From Picocystis sp. L7 (lineage: Eukaryota; Chlorophyta; Picocystophyceae; Picocystales; Picocystaceae): a DNA stretch of 64,000 bases. The translations under genes and the position numbers were made by a program. Numbering within the stretch: position 1 is the stretch's first letter; each line of letters starts with the position of its first letter. Shown here in pieces: positions 1 to 11,416 of the stretch. The notes below the pieces were generated by a model. It searched no databases. It was not told the DNA's origin and worked only from the letters and a program-made list of their open reading frames with translations. Location of the stretch: the NCBI GenBank assembly GCA_020975725.1, contig QXJR01000005.1:186001-250000 (forward strand), written 5' to 3'.

Positions 1-870
1 TAAAGTGTTTAAGAAGGAGCTGCAAGAACGGTACGGGCACTGCGTTGCCGAGAAAACGCTGCTTCTGTTGTTCGTTACCCATCACCAGACTGGCGGATGG
101 TATGCCAACCAATTTGGCTTTCTCGTCCAGTGTCATCGGACGTAACTTCATGGCCTGGTGGATATCATGCACCCACATAGATTTGTTTCTGTCACTATAA
201 GTGTTTGCAGATGCCATCAATGTTGCGGACTTTCGAACGAGGCAGACCGTTCGTGTCCAGTTGTGGTACTGCATTCGATAAACAATCGATCCACAAGGGC
301 GCTGATTCGGCACAAGTTCTGTTAATCTATTCACTGTCAAGCTTGATGTTGGCCCATAGCCTGCGTATGCGTTTCTGCGCGGTATATCGCTCCAGGTGAT
401 GTACCTGAGGTTTACAGCGTAACATTGTATTGATGACCTGTAAATCTTCCTTTAAGTGATCTGCGAACGGTACGCACTCAATAGCAAAGGGCTGTGGTTG
501 CAATAACTAAATTAAAGCTACGGGCTGCGTAAAACACTGACGCTCATCCTTTAATCCTTTTGCAGAGTTCTTTGCTGCTTGTGAGAAAGGTCGACATGGT
601 ACCCCTGCAAATAGGAAATGTATGCATGGTAGTTCCTGCGGTTGCAATTCAGTAATTGTTGGTCCAAAGTAGTTGACATTGTCTACTGATCCCAAGAATG
701 TATGGGGCCGCAATTTCTGTATATGAGCGAAAGGAGACTTGAGCGAGTTTGCCGCTGCTACGTCCTTTTCCACAGCGTAATACAAAACTTGTACGTAGTC
801 GGGTGATTCTGCAGCAAGGGCATGTAGCAAAGTTCCTGTACCACCTGCACATAACTCTAGTACATTGAGT
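1..870 (-). pseudogene. C5 DNA methyltransferase domain of element A
   Basis: Directly follows the RNase H tail (YEPGPKNVVADAISR) in the same frame. Motifs read in order on the minus strand: motif I as VLELCAGGTGT (about 840-870), motif IV as FAGVPCRPFSQ with the catalytic Pro-Cys (about 575-610), motif VI as IECVPFADHL (about 450-485), motif VIII as QKRIRRLW (about 365-390), motif IX-like LRPMTLDEKAKLVGIP and motif X as FLGNAVPV (about 20-150). This is the full order of a C5-cytosine methyltransferase, with a target-recognition stretch between VIII and IX. Motif IV is followed by GLKDERQCF, as in element C and unlike B, F and G. Known families use this fold to methylate cytosine in DNA. Activity here is unlikely because the copy is broken. 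Confidence 0.82.
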
Positions 871-899
871 GTGGGGTATGTGCTCCATCTGGAAATGGC

Positions 900-2240
900 A
901 TCGGCGACAACGTTCTTTGGTCCAGGTTCATACTGTGGAGTGTAATCAAATTGCGACAGTATGTCAATCCAACCTTGTTCCACTCTAGTAAGTTGTTCAG
1001 CCTTCTTTGTTTACAAATATTGAATCCCGATATGATCGGTGAACAATTCGAAGTGCTGACCCTGCAAGTAGAATTTCCATTTTCGCAAGCAGGAAATCAC
1101 AGCAAGTGTTTCTTTGCCAGTAGTTGAATACCGCTGTTGGGCTGGATGCATTACTTGGGAATGAAAAGCCACAGGATGCCATTTTCCCCATGCAACTGTG
1201 ACAAGCACCCTCCAATAGAATGATTGCTGGCATCAGTATGTACTCTGATGGGCTTTTCTGGATCAAAGACACGTATGATGGGTGGTTCTCCATTTAGAAA
1301 GATATCTTTGAGCCTTACAAAGGCTTGCTGCTGCTCACTCTCCCAACACCATTGTTCTTCTTTCTTTATGAGTTTGATAATAGGTGCAGCAATGCGAGCA
1401 AACTGCGGAATGAGTTGCCGATAAAATCCTACAAGCCCTAGAAACGATCGGGCCTGACTGATAGATTGTGGTGCCTGTGCAATGCGTATCGCCTCCAGTA
1501 AGTGTTGAGCAGGTGTAAGTGTACCCTTTTGAATAGTATATCCCAAAAAATCCACTTCTGTTTGACAGTAATATGCTTTACTGCTTTTCAACCGTACATG
1601 CTGTTGGTGACATAATTCAAAGAAACGCCGGGTGCTGCGTACATGCGATGCATAGTCAGCAATATGTACTAAGTAGTCATCCAAGTATATTTCAAAGTAG
1701 ACCACTCATGCACCAACTCTGCAAATGCATGGTTGACAAACCTTTGAAAAGTGGCCGGTGCATCGAACAGTCCCATCGGCATCACTACCCACTCACAGTG
1801 TCCAAAAGGTGTTGTTACCGCTGTCTTAGCAATATCTTCTTCTCGAATTCTCATATGGCAGTACCCATCCTGTAAGTCAAATGTTGAATAGATTATACTA
1901 CCATACAATGTGTCAAATAATTCGTGACTGCGAGGGATGGTGTGACGATCCTTGACAGTGATCGCATTGAGTGCCCGAAAGTCAAATACGATGCGCCACT
2001 GTCCAGGTATCTTCTCACGAATGAGCATCATCGGTGTCGCAAACAGTGATTTACTCGATCGCAGAAATCCTTCATGCAGGAATTTAGATAGCAGTTGTCT
2101 CGCTTCACTTTGCATTTTTGTAGGTATGGGGTAATAATTCCGATGGGGAATTGCAGATCCAGGTTGTAACTCAATACAGTGATCGAAGTTAGGACATAGA
2201 GGGGGCAGGCCATCCTGTTCCCATTGCTTGAAGAGCAAAC
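900..2240 (-). pseudogene. Reverse transcriptase and RNase H of element A
   Basis: Gypsy-type pol segment. The RT N-terminal part carries WRIVFDFRALNAITVKD and TPFGHCEWVVMPMGL. The catalytic box reads YLDDYLVHI at about 1665-1690. The connection carries FLGLVGFYRQLIPQFA. The RNase H part carries VHTDASNHSIGGCLSQ and ends with the PGPKNVVADAISR box. Gypsy rather than Copia, from RT type and from the order of domains (integrase not upstream of RT). Broken; read in several overlapping pieces. Confidence 0.85.
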
Positions 2241-2479
2241 TGTACTCTTGATGTCACTCTTCAATTTGCTGTATTGCACGATCGCGATCGTTGACGCTAC
2301 AGCCTGGATAATCGTGCACGCTATCAACCTTAAACTTGGTCTCGTCGGTGACGGGTGGCACAGCGTCTGGAAAAACTGTCCTTAAACGAACACGGGCACG
2401 AGGCCTTCTTGTTTGCACTCTTTCAGTTGAACTTTGATTTCTTCAATGTTATGGATGACATTACTAGCATGATGCCGCT

Positions 2480-3075
2480 ACCTCGCACCATATTCTCCAT
2501 GAATTCCAATTTTTCTTCCCTTGAAGAGGCCAGGTGCGAAGTTCCGATATGTGTCCACTAGAATGCGATGCTGTTGCATCCACAATGTACCGAGCACGAG
2601 ACCATACGTTGGCGCGCCTGGTAATACCGAACAGCAAAGTGAAGTCCTGACTCCATTGCCCGAATGGATATTTAGTCGCACAACATACTTTGTGCGTTCC
2701 CTCGGCGAATTTGCGATGCGATGATTCACTGCCTTCATCGACAATTGGACAAGGGCCAAATAGTTGTTGGTAGCGACAAAGCCACTTTCTGCTGATGAAG
2801 TTATGTGAAGCTCCTGTATCTCGAAGAACATGGAGTTCCTAGGATCCTTCCTTATCAGGGGGTAGAGCCAGACCGGTGGTCGTAAAGTAGCGGCAATGTT
2901 CCAAGGTATCAACGCCCTTCGTACCCCCGGTGGACTCCACAAGGACAGTCGGCGTGACTCGCTGATGCTCTGCATGGAATGATTGTAGGATAGGAATTTG
3001 CTGCTCACCGCTGCTCGAAGAACCCATGACATAAGTGGAATCAGGATTGATTTGCTCTGCCTCTCCACCACTCAA
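2480..3075 (-). pseudogene. Aspartic protease region of element A
   Basis: Minus-strand reading at about 2765-2830 gives LRDTGASHNFISRKWL, the DTGA active-site box of retrotransposon aspartic proteases, followed by a region with a G(I/L)TRRAN stretch. Lies between the gag zinc knuckle and RT, as expected for Gypsy. Broken. Confidence 0.7.
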
Positions 3076-3099
3076 CGAGACAGAGCTTGATCGTTTTCC

Positions 3100-4561
3100 G
3101 GCCTAGCATCATCATCACAGCAGAGGTGTTCCATAAGTTGGTCTGAGATGTCCATATCCATATAAGAGCGACCTTTTGACTCCGTTACGGACAGCGATTC
3201 TTCAGATTCATCATAGTTGTATTTGTCATTCTCTATGAAATGCGACTGATGAGGCAACTGAGTGTCCTAGGAGGGTTCTTTATCTCCTCCCATGACCTTA
3301 CGGAGTGGACAGTCCCGGGCGATGTGATCGCTGGAAAGACGGACCACAGCCTTCTTAATTCTGCAGAGACACAAGTGGAGTTCCCTTGCTTGCTTAATCT
3401 GATCAGGACTGAGTATTTTATGCAAGAAGTGTTGACGGAACGCAAGTTGCCGCTTGGTAAAGTCTTCCAACTCCTCGTCTTGCATGGTTGCATGAACTGC
3501 TTGCGTTCTCGGCAGGCTGTCTTGTGGGTATGAGAGTTGTTTGTCGCGGTTAGTGGCTACTCTTTGCTTGCTTTACTGCTGTTGCTGCCATATTGCTTGT
3601 GCGGCTTGTACGATCTGTGCAAACAGCATCTCAATGAGGACCAAGAGAGTGGTACAATCCAATTCCAATGCTTTTCCCATGAAGGCTGTATGTAACTGTT
3701 GCGATATGTATCGTTGCAGCCCTGTTATGAACTAGAGTTGCTTCCTATCATCTTGGAGTTGAGCACCAGCATCTTCTCCAAAGTGTTTGAGGACTCCTTG
3801 ATAGACATCGAGACAGGTCGCAAATTCTTGTGGAGACTCATCCGAGCGCTGCCACGCTCGTTGTATGTCTACGAATGTTTCGGTTATCAGTGCTTCGGCG
3901 AGATGGAATTTAGCGAGACGCTGAAAAAGTCTTGGAGGCTTTGAAATTGCGTTGATTCAAAGTTCTCCTGGTTGTAAGCCGACTCATAAAATTTGCCAAG
4001 TAGTCCTTCGGTAAGTATGATGGCTAGGATCTCCATCTCCTCCCAATTTTGTTTTATTCCAAAGGTCTTCCATTGCCCTTTGAGGGTGACAATTTGCATA
4101 GTAGTGGCTTGTTGGCCACTTTCTAGGTTGAACTTTTTAGGTTGTTCTGGTTTCTATTTCCTAACTTTGGAAGCAATTTGTTGCAAGCCCCTATAAGCTC
4201 TTGAGGAATTCTGCCCGGGTTGGGCTCGACGGCTAGTAAGATGGGATCTCGTTGTAGATGGGGATTGGATCCCAACCAGAGCCTGTTCCATCCCTAACTG
4301 TGTTGGGACGAGGTTTGACCCTACCGTGGGGTGTTCGAACTGTTAATGGACCTGGTCCAATGTTGATCGAAGTGCAGAAGTATGATGTTCTTGAGTTTCG
4401 AATTGGACATGGAATTTGTCCAAACGATCTTGAGTGCTTGCGATGATTTGGTTTACCGTTTCTCGCAAATTTAGAGTGTCATCCAAGGAGGCCAAGCCTT
4501 GGGTCTCACTAGTTTCGCCTTCTTCGCCGGTGGGAGCTGTTGGTTTGATCTTAGGAGCCAT
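3100..4561 (-). pseudogene. gag region of element A
   Basis: Starts near 4561 with MAPKIKPTAPTGEEGE, then a helix-forming stretch with RETVNQIIASTQDRLDKF. Downstream pieces at 3887-4099 and 3267-3485 are gag-like. The last contains a cysteine/histidine knuckle-like box, SSDHIARDCP, the same style as in C (SSDHVARECP) and H (SPDHAANDCP). No enzymatic domain. Broken, in several frames. Confidence 0.65.
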
Positions 4562-4616
4562 GTTGGTACCTTGATCCAAGCTCAAATTCAGTTTCTAATT
4601 GTGGTGCTGCCGACTA

Positions 4617-4776
4617 TGTTAACTCAGGAATGCAGGTAAAATGGGCTTCACGCAAGTTTGGTTTGTAGGCCTACTTGGATTTTGAAAGGTCTTGGCCTGT
4701 GGGGATGTATGAACCTGTTGAAGCTTGCTTGGGAGAGTGTGAATGCTCCAGTATTTTGGTGATCCAGACTTGCATC
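4617..4776 (-). repeat. Fragment of 5' LTR of element A
   Basis: The stretch from TGTTAACTCAGG (4617) to the B1 insertion lies directly upstream of the element A gag on the minus strand, so it should be leader and 5' LTR. The other LTR is outside the window, so the limits cannot be confirmed by alignment. Confidence 0.4.
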
Positions 4777-5400
4777 CGTTACACCTTGCAAGGTCACCCT
4801 CCCTGTGGAGGAGTGTTTTCTCCTTCCTCGACAGTATATGTATACATGCAGACATGTAGTCCACAATTAACAGTACTAATTGTAATCTTTTGGACACATA
4901 CCGCAGAGGATGACCTTGATGCCACCTTTAGAGGAGCCACCGGCCTTTTTGATGAACAAGTCCTACTCAAGGCCTCCGACCCACGCGCCGTCCTCGTGCC
5001 GTCCGTGTCCGGGCACAATCGGAGCACTCAAGGAGCCCTTTTGTCGCCAAGCACCCGAGTTTGTCCCACCCCTCCTTCCTAGGTCCAAGTGTATACAACC
5101 GCTTTTCTTGTCCCCCAAAGGTCGAGAATGGAACAAAGTCTAGTAGAGGACCACAAAGCTAGGGTTTCGTGCCCATTGAATGTCGAAATTTCGAAGGCCA
5201 CAAGAAAGCGAAAGGCCTCATCTCCAAGGTTTTCTACCTTGACGAAGAGGGTAGTTTGCCTTCACCACCTTGTTGCGTTGCGCTTTGAGTTGGAAGAACT
5301 CGCGTTCAACAAACCGCAAGCACTCAAAAAACAAAAAAAAAGTTGATCTCGATACCTCCTAGAACTCGATTGAGATCTGACTCTCTAGTACTACATAACT
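4777..5400 (+). repeat. 5' LTR of element B1
   Basis: Aligns with 42898-43520 upstream of B2 gag. B2 begins TGTTACACCTTCC and both end near CTACATAAC, giving a short TGTTA/TAAC inverted terminal match. A TATA-like GTATATGTA lies at about 4826, and at 42955 in B2. An A-rich run (5325-5342) precedes the end. With no 3' copy next to either element, the limits rest on the B1/B2 comparison only. Confidence 0.65.
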
Positions 5401-5412
5401 CGTGACGGTTAA

Positions 5413-6640
5413 ATGGCTAGTTCTTTAACGTGGACATTTGGTTTAGGACAAAACACTAGTGAAAGGTGCCACCTGAAGACAATGGATCAGCCTAATGAAC
5501 CCATGCAAGAAGCTACACCCCAAGAAAAGAACATGGAAACTCTCATGGCACAAGTCCAAGAACTCACAAGACAATTGAGTTCATTGCCTCATGTTTTCGA
5601 AAGGCTTGGACGCTTGGAACAAGCCCACCTTCACTTGTGCTTGAAGAAATCCCAACGCAGGATCAAGAAGTTCACTCGGAGATCGAGCCCAACAAGCCAG
5701 AATCGAAAAACGATCCGCGGGTGGCGCTCTACAGGGAGCTTGGAGAAAGAATGCATCTCCCTCGCACCTCCATCAAGCGGCCCTTGGAATTCTCAAGTGA
5801 CGATTGCGTCGAAAATCCACATGCATTAACGTACGGTTGAGATGAAGTGCTTTGCTGGGTTGTCTCCTTTACGAAGGACCCCGGGGCACAACTTGTGTTT
5901 GCCATTGATACTTTGACAAGGTCCGCGGCTTCGATGGTTCGTCATAAGATTAAGGAGGATCGGAATACATTGAGGACCATTGATGATCTCCATGGCCTCC
6001 TCAAGAAATCATATCAGACCCGTGACCTTGGTCCCCAACCTTTGAATGAATTTCGCTTGGCACGACAAAGAATGGACGAGACACCGATCAAGTTGCTCCA
6101 CCGTATTCGAAGGCCGACCTTCGTCATTAATGACTCGAACGATCCACAATGCGTTCATATTGATGTACAGACCCTGGCCGAACGATTTCGTATGGCCCTG
6201 AAAATTTCTACCCAAAGAAGCATCAATAAACATCATGAGTTGCTGATTGAATTTGGGAAGACTCCTGATTTGTCATTGGATGGAATGGCAGCACTTGCGA
6301 TGAAGCTTGATACTGATTTCAAAGCTCAACAGCTCCTCCGCACCAAGCGAGAAAAAATGGCCAATAATCTAGGGCAAGTAGCTTCCCTACCTTCAAAGCC
6401 GAAAAGTAAACCCTCCAACAATGTTAAGAAGGGGTATGAGCCTTCCAACTGCCTGCGTTAGCCGTTTAGGCAGTTCACCAAGCAGCAACACGTTGATATA
6501 ATCAATGCCCAATAACATCTGGCAGCAAACCGATCCGCGGTCACGGATCCTTCAAGTCCAGAGCTCCAGCAATTGTGCATGCAGAATGGTCTTTGCCAAA
6601 AGTGTCACTCTTACGGCCATGATACCACAGGGTGCAGAGC
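5413..6640 (+). pseudogene. gag region of element B1
   Basis: Begins MASSLTWTFGLGQNTSE, then a coiled-coil-like stretch (METLMAQVQELTRQLSSL) and a retrotransposon gag core at 5847-6461. It ends with a zinc knuckle of C-x2-C-x4-H-x4-C form, CQKCHSYGHDTTGC, at about 6590-6635. Gag binds and packages the element RNA. Read in more than one frame; broken. The parallel region in B2 is 43535-44760. Confidence 0.75.
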
Positions 6641-8690
6641 ATCTACCATTTTCAAGCCAAACAACTAAGTAAGCTCCAACCAGCAGACCACGCTGCTAGT
6701 ATGGAGCGGGGAGAGGAAGGACCTCTCCAGAACAGATTTCCTGGAAAAACAATGAGCCTGCGGGCGACCCGTTCAGGTCCTCGCCTAGAATTCCTCACAG
6801 CAGCGGCTTTCTTTGGTACAAGTGACTCTTTGGTCAGTACCAAAGCCTACTTTAACACTTTGGCTTCCTTCAGCTTTTTAAGTGTTGCAATATTTGACAA
6901 AATGCGGACTAGAGACACCAATGGTGACACTCGGCAATATACCACAGAATACTTTGATTTTGAATGTGCAGTGGGGGAAAACACCCACCAAGCACAGATC
7001 GTAAGAGCTAGGATCCAATTACATACATTTGTAGCTTGGAACCCCTTTGAATTTACCCACCTGAACTCCTTTGATTGTATTCTGGGCTATGACTTCTGCG
7101 CAGCCCATTTGGTTGGCATACTTGACTTCGCAAATCGACAATTGCACTTGCGTGATCAGCATGGACTGTTGCACACAATTACTGGTGATGGGGATTTCAT
7201 AACGAAACGAAAACTGGATCTTATTGTGCCTCCTGGAGAGGTACCGAAGGTTATACAAACACCAGGGTGCCTGTATTTAATGATACAGCCCCTGGACCCA
7301 TCAAAGGAGCTACAGGCAGAAGCAGAAGACTTTGCGTCAATGCGCTCCAGGCTCAGTGGACAGTTTCCGCTGACCCCGTCCCAACAGCAAAGACTTACAG
7401 AATTGAAGGAGAAATATAAAATTTGTTTCGAGCCCAGAATGAGCCCCCCAACGGAACGCATACTAGGAGAGAGCCTTAAAATTGAGGTACAACCCGGAGC
7501 AACTCCTATTTACAGGAATTATAATCGCATATCCCCAAAGCAGCTGGATATTTTGCGTGAGATGCTTGCTGAGTACGTAGACTCAGGCAAGATGGACTTA
7601 TGCTCAGGGTCAAGTTGGGGAGCACCAGTCATTCTGGTCCCCAACAAGGACAAGGGTTGGCGTATCGCCTTCGATTACAGGCACCTCAACAGTGTCACTA
7701 TCAAGGACCGATATCCCTTGCCCCGTATTGATGATTACCTGCAACAACTTACAGGAGCCTCGCTATTTTCAGCGTTCGATACTCTCGATGGCTTTCATCA
7801 ACCACCCATGAGTCCTGATAGTATAGAAAAAACTGGAGTCAACACACCGTTAGGCTCCTATGTTTGGAAAGTGATGCCAATGGGGTTGGCCAACGCTCCT
7901 GCGGCTTTCCAACGTATGATGAACCGCATCTTTGGACACCTGATGTATGCCAAAGTATATATGGATGATATATTGGTACATTCATCCACAGTAGAGTCCC
8001 ACTTTCAGCACCAAGAGGAATTCCTCTCAGTTTGTGCTGCAAATGACATTCGCTTAAAAGCAAGCAAATGCCATTTTTTCTACACCAACTTGGAGTGGAT
8101 AGGCTTGAAAATAGGGAATGGACAGATTACCCCAACTGAAACTTTGACCGATAAACTTGGACGCTTTCCAAAACCACATACGCAGAAGCAGAACTTAGCC
8201 TTCTTGGGGCTATGCAACTTTCACCGTCGATTTCTCGATCGATATGTGGAATTAGCCGCGCCGCTGGTGGAATTAAACAAGAAGACATACAAGCTGGACT
8301 TTGCAAATTATTGGAACTCAGAATGTGACCGAGCCTTTGTGCAGTTACGACAAGCACTCATTTTCAATCCTGTCCTTGCTTTGTATGATCCAGACCTACC
8401 GACTCGGGTAGTAACAGATGCATCGGATGCTGGTATGGGCGCAATATTATCCCAATGTCCCTACTTGGAATCTACAGAGAACCACGATTGGAAACCAATT
8501 GAATACTACTCCCGGCAGTGGAACTCATCTTAAATGAATTACCACCCTGCTGAGAGAGAGACCTTTGCCATCATCTATGCCTTGCAGCATTGGCAACATC
8601 TCTTATTTGGTCAGCCCTTTACGTTCGTGACCGATAGCAAGGTTGCACATTATTTGCAGACCAAGGGAACAGAGCAGCTTAGCCAACGCG
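6632..8690 (+). pseudogene. Protease, reverse transcriptase and RNase H of element B1
   Basis: Mostly one long open stretch (6632-8533). First part: protease-like region recognised by position and by the FDCILGYDFC box. RT: GWRIAFDYRHLNSVTIKDRY, SLFSAFDTLDGFHQ, VYMDDILVHSS (about 7955-7990). Connection: LAFLGLCNFHRRFLDRY. RNase H: RVVTDASDAGMGAILSQ and, after 8533, PAERETFAIIYALQHW. Gypsy type by RT and by domain order. Broken near the 3' end. The B2 equivalent is 44754-46808. Confidence 0.85.
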
Positions 8691-8817
8691 ACATATGATG
8701 GATGGAAAAATTACAGTTCTTCGCACCGTTTGAGATTCTCTACCGCCCACGCAAAGAAAATGTGTCGGCAGACTACCTTTCAAGGCATCCTCCACAGCAG
8801 GGTGAAGAAATTCCAAC

Positions 8818-9700
8818 CTTCTGCATAGCGGACTTGTGCGCGGGAATGGGCACTGTTTAGGGCTTTAGAATCAACCTGCAACTCAGACCATCGCATTGAT
8901 TACATCGCAGTCGAGCGCGACCCGTTATGCACATTGGTTATACAACGGGTTTTAACTTTGTGCGGCTCAGAGCCCCAACCATGTTTGTACACACAGACAT
9001 TTTTCGTCTTGGGAATGATGTTCAGATACTAAAGGGACGCCGCCGCCTTCCCCGCGTATATATGGTTATCGCAGGTGTACGTTGCCAACCATTTCCCAGG
9101 GCTAACACTAATACAAAAGTATCACCCGTGGGACTGCTGGACATACGGGAACTCTTTAGCGCAGTATGAGCCCTGGTGGATAGGTTGCCTGGTGCCAATT
9201 ACATCATTTAATGCACCCCATTCGTTCGACACCTGAATACTCACCTGCAACAGGTGCAAGAGTGGTTTGGTGCACCAGAACACCATAATATTATTAAGTT
9301 CTCCGCACAGGCACGCCAACGCTTGGTTTGGACCACTGTTAGCCTGGACAGCCACACCGGTCAATATCGGTATCGAGGGGTGCCCTATACTTGGCAAGAA
9401 TGTTTGGATGCAGAATCATCCCCACCTGTTGACGATTATGGCATACTTACCAGTAAATGCCCCACTCTTATGCCCTCAAAGAACTCACATTCGGATCGAT
9501 TAAAATCCACCTGCTTCTATAATTCAGACCATGAATTAAGACCACTAACGATTCGCGAAAAGGAACGCGTGACGGGTATGAGGCCTAATGATGCGGAAGC
9601 CTACGGGTATTGCAAAGGAGCTCGCCATCATACGTGTGGCAATGCCTTCCTTGTGGGTGGGGCTGCCCCGATGCTCAGCGCGGTATTACGGAAACCACCC
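8818..9700 (+). pseudogene. C5 DNA methyltransferase domain of element B1
   Basis: Follows RNase H (PRKENVSADYLS) without a spacer. Motif I reads ADLCAGMGT (about 8828-8855). An acidic residue follows in DYIAVERDP. The D-I-F-R-L-G-N-D-V stretch and the motif IV region PFPRANTNT follow. Motif VIII is QARQRLVWT (about 9316). The target-recognition part contains CPTLMPSKNSHSDR. Motif IX-like RPLTIREKERVTGM (about 9540-9580) and motif X HHTCGNAFLVGGA (about 9625-9665) end it. Same order and group as F and G. Broken. Confidence 0.8.
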
Positions 9701-9939
9701 CCTCCTGTACTACTCGGGCTGGTTCATCAACGCAAAGGAATCCACCTGTATACACAAGCATCTAGACTGCTAGCGCGCCACAGTTTGCATGTGCAAGATT
9801 CCACGTCATTGACAGCTGACGTTGATGATACAATTCCCAGTTCAACGACGCCTGAACACACTTTGGCCGAAGCTAGCCCCGGCGTAGGGACTGCCTCACC
9901 AGAACATCAGCTTCTTGCTCTCTTTGACACTACCGTAGT

Positions 9940-10226
9940 GCCACTTATTGAACGCATAAGAACAGCACCTCATGCCAATCCGCAACAAACTCAGAACTTG
10001 AAGCAACCACCGATTGAGTATGTCAAGCATTTAGATTTACTCTTTCTTTAGCCGCAACCCATGGAAGCTAACCATGGCCCGGTTGTACTAGTTATACCTG
10101 CAGATCTTTCTCTCCGACAAGCCCTTCTGCATTTGGTCCATGACTTATTTCACTTCGGACAGGCCCGCATATGGGCCGAGCTTCGGCGTCACTTTTACTA
10201 ACATGGGTACAAGAAAATGTGGTGCT
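9940..10226 (+). pseudogene. Start of integrase, element B1
   Basis: Downstream of the DNMT domain the readings PIEYVKHLDLLFL and LVIPADLSLRQALLHLVHD, then WAELRRHFY and HGYKKM, match the N-terminal zinc-binding (HHCC) part of Gypsy integrase as seen complete in F (LRQDLLHLVHN). The match to integrase stops just after GYKKM. B2 stops at the same point and shares the next 26 or so bases. Confidence 0.65.
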
Positions 10227-10569
10227 CGGGCGCCCACCTCCTTTTCCCGTGGCGAGCCGGCGGCACTGGTGGTGGCGTCGGTATGCGTTCGCGCTCGTTC
10301 GCTCGTGCGTTCGTGTCGCCGCGGTGCTCGAGACCGTTGGGCGGAACGTTGAGGAACGTTGTTGTTGTTCTCGTTCCCCTCCGCCGCAAGTAGTATTACA
10401 TCTTAACTCCAATGGGAAATCCGCTCGTGGCTAAGCCACGTATTTATCCGGTTCATCGGCCACAGAGCCCTTACTTGAAAGGGGGACAAACAGGTCCCTA
10501 TTCGGGTTAGTCCAGGCCGTGCATCCGTCTAGGGACATGGCTGAGGAGGACGTCCTAGAAAGGGGAACG
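10227..10569. other. Unassigned GC-rich spacer between B1 and C
   Basis: No gene recognised. The first bases (to about 10252) are shared with the end of B2 at 48376. Then comes a CG-rich run with repeated CGTTCG/GCTCG units (10265-10320), then unique sequence up to the LTR of C at 10570. It may be 3' DNA of element B or older host DNA. Confidence 0.4.
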
Positions 10570-11227
10570 TGTTGGCGACAGGTCGCCGGTGGCAGTCCAA
10601 CTCGTTTGGTCAGTGTGAGCGTTGATTCTGTGCGCCCGCGCAAGCCTTACTCGTTTTCCTTCTTGCCAAATTGATTCGCTTTTTCTCTCTTATGTCGCCT
10701 CCTAGCCTCGTATCCCCGTGCCAAGTCAAATGCTCTCGCACTCGGCAGAGGACAGGCTAAGACGCCTCCTCTTCAATCTCCATTCGTTTCTATTCTTTTT
10801 CAATTACAAATGCAAAGGCTCACGCCTTATAAAGTGCTCTCCACACCATAGGGGAGTGGGACACCAGCCCCATCAAGTCAAGGAGGGACCTGCCTCGTAA
10901 TGTGCACATGGGTTGCACCCCTAGGCAAGATTCCATCACGTGATGGTGCCTAGGGGGTCTTGCCCTACACTAATCTCTCGCATCTCGTAAGGACTTCGTC
11001 CACTTCACACTCGTAACGCTTCCTTGAGGGCCTCACCTTGAGGGGACCCATCTATGGGCCCAGGGAGCTCCTCTCCACGCCCCAAACCAAGTGGGGGCAT
11101 CCTCGGGGGCCTATTCTTGCTCAAGGGGCGGTATATTTGAGGGGGTCAGCCTTACGAGTCTTGCCTTAGACTCTACAAGGTCCATTCCTTGCCTTCTGTT
11201 TGAGGAGTCTCCATTTAGACTCCAACA
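10570..11227 (-). repeat. 3' LTR of element C
   Basis: Plus-strand ends TGTTGG and CCAACA form a 6-bp perfect terminal inverted repeat, typical of LTRs. The body aligns along its length with 18653-19306. On the minus strand it follows a polypurine tract. Confidence 0.85.
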
Positions 11228-11239
11228 TCCTCCCCACTC
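11228..11239 (-). promoter_or_regulatory. Polypurine tract of element C
   Basis: On the minus strand the bases directly before the 3' LTR read GAGTGGGGAGGA, a purine run abutting the LTR start. This is the usual primer site for plus-strand DNA synthesis in LTR retrotransposons. Confidence 0.7.
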
Positions 11240-11416
11240 AAGTTCGACTCGTCATATCTCGACAAACCTTTGTTGTAGAGCACCACTACTCTTACTTCAC
11301 TACAACGTGGAGAAAACTCACCATGTGAGGCAAAAACTCCACTCCACCTATTCCATCTATTAGTGCAAAGCTTCACAAGCCCGCCTACTCCTTTTCCGCG
11401 CTTGTGAAAAGCTAGT

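Larger units (their letters stand above)
1..4776 (-). mobile_element. Gypsy element A, DNMT-bearing, left part off window
   Basis: Ty3/Gypsy retrotransposon read on the minus strand. From right to left it shows a 5' LTR remnant (4617-4776), gag (about 3100-4561), aspartic protease (about 2480-3075), reverse transcriptase and RNase H (about 900-2240), and a C5 DNA methyltransferase domain (about 1-870). Integrase and the 3' LTR would lie left of base 1. B1 has inserted in its 5' LTR at 4777, so A is older than B1. It is broken, with at least half a dozen interruptions of the reading frame. Family and order of parts are clear. The LTR limit is inferred from a TGTTAAC start at 4617. Confidence 0.85.
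4777..10226 (+). mobile_element. Gypsy element B, copy 1 (DNMT-bearing)
   Basis: Plus-strand Ty3/Gypsy fossil, inserted in the 5' LTR of A. Order: 5' LTR (4777-5400), gag with zinc knuckle (5413-6640), protease-like, RT and RNase H (6632-8690), DNMT domain (about 8818-9700), then the start of integrase (about 9940-10226). No 3' LTR is seen. The match to its sister copy B2 at 42898-48376 runs all the way, with high identity by eye, and continues past the integrase break to about 10252. Broken, with several interruptions, some shared with B2, so both descend from an already damaged copy. Confidence 0.88.

Noticed and set aside
507-983. Methyltransferase motifs as a bacterial restriction-modification gene or contamination
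   Set aside because: The motifs are fused in frame to Gypsy RNase H and recur in five other Gypsy copies, next to integrase. They belong to the elements, not to a bacterial system.
10092-10434. Overlapping Arg/Ala-rich frames on both strands
   Set aside because: They follow the CG-rich composition at the end of B1. The frames are mutually overlapping and have no family motif.
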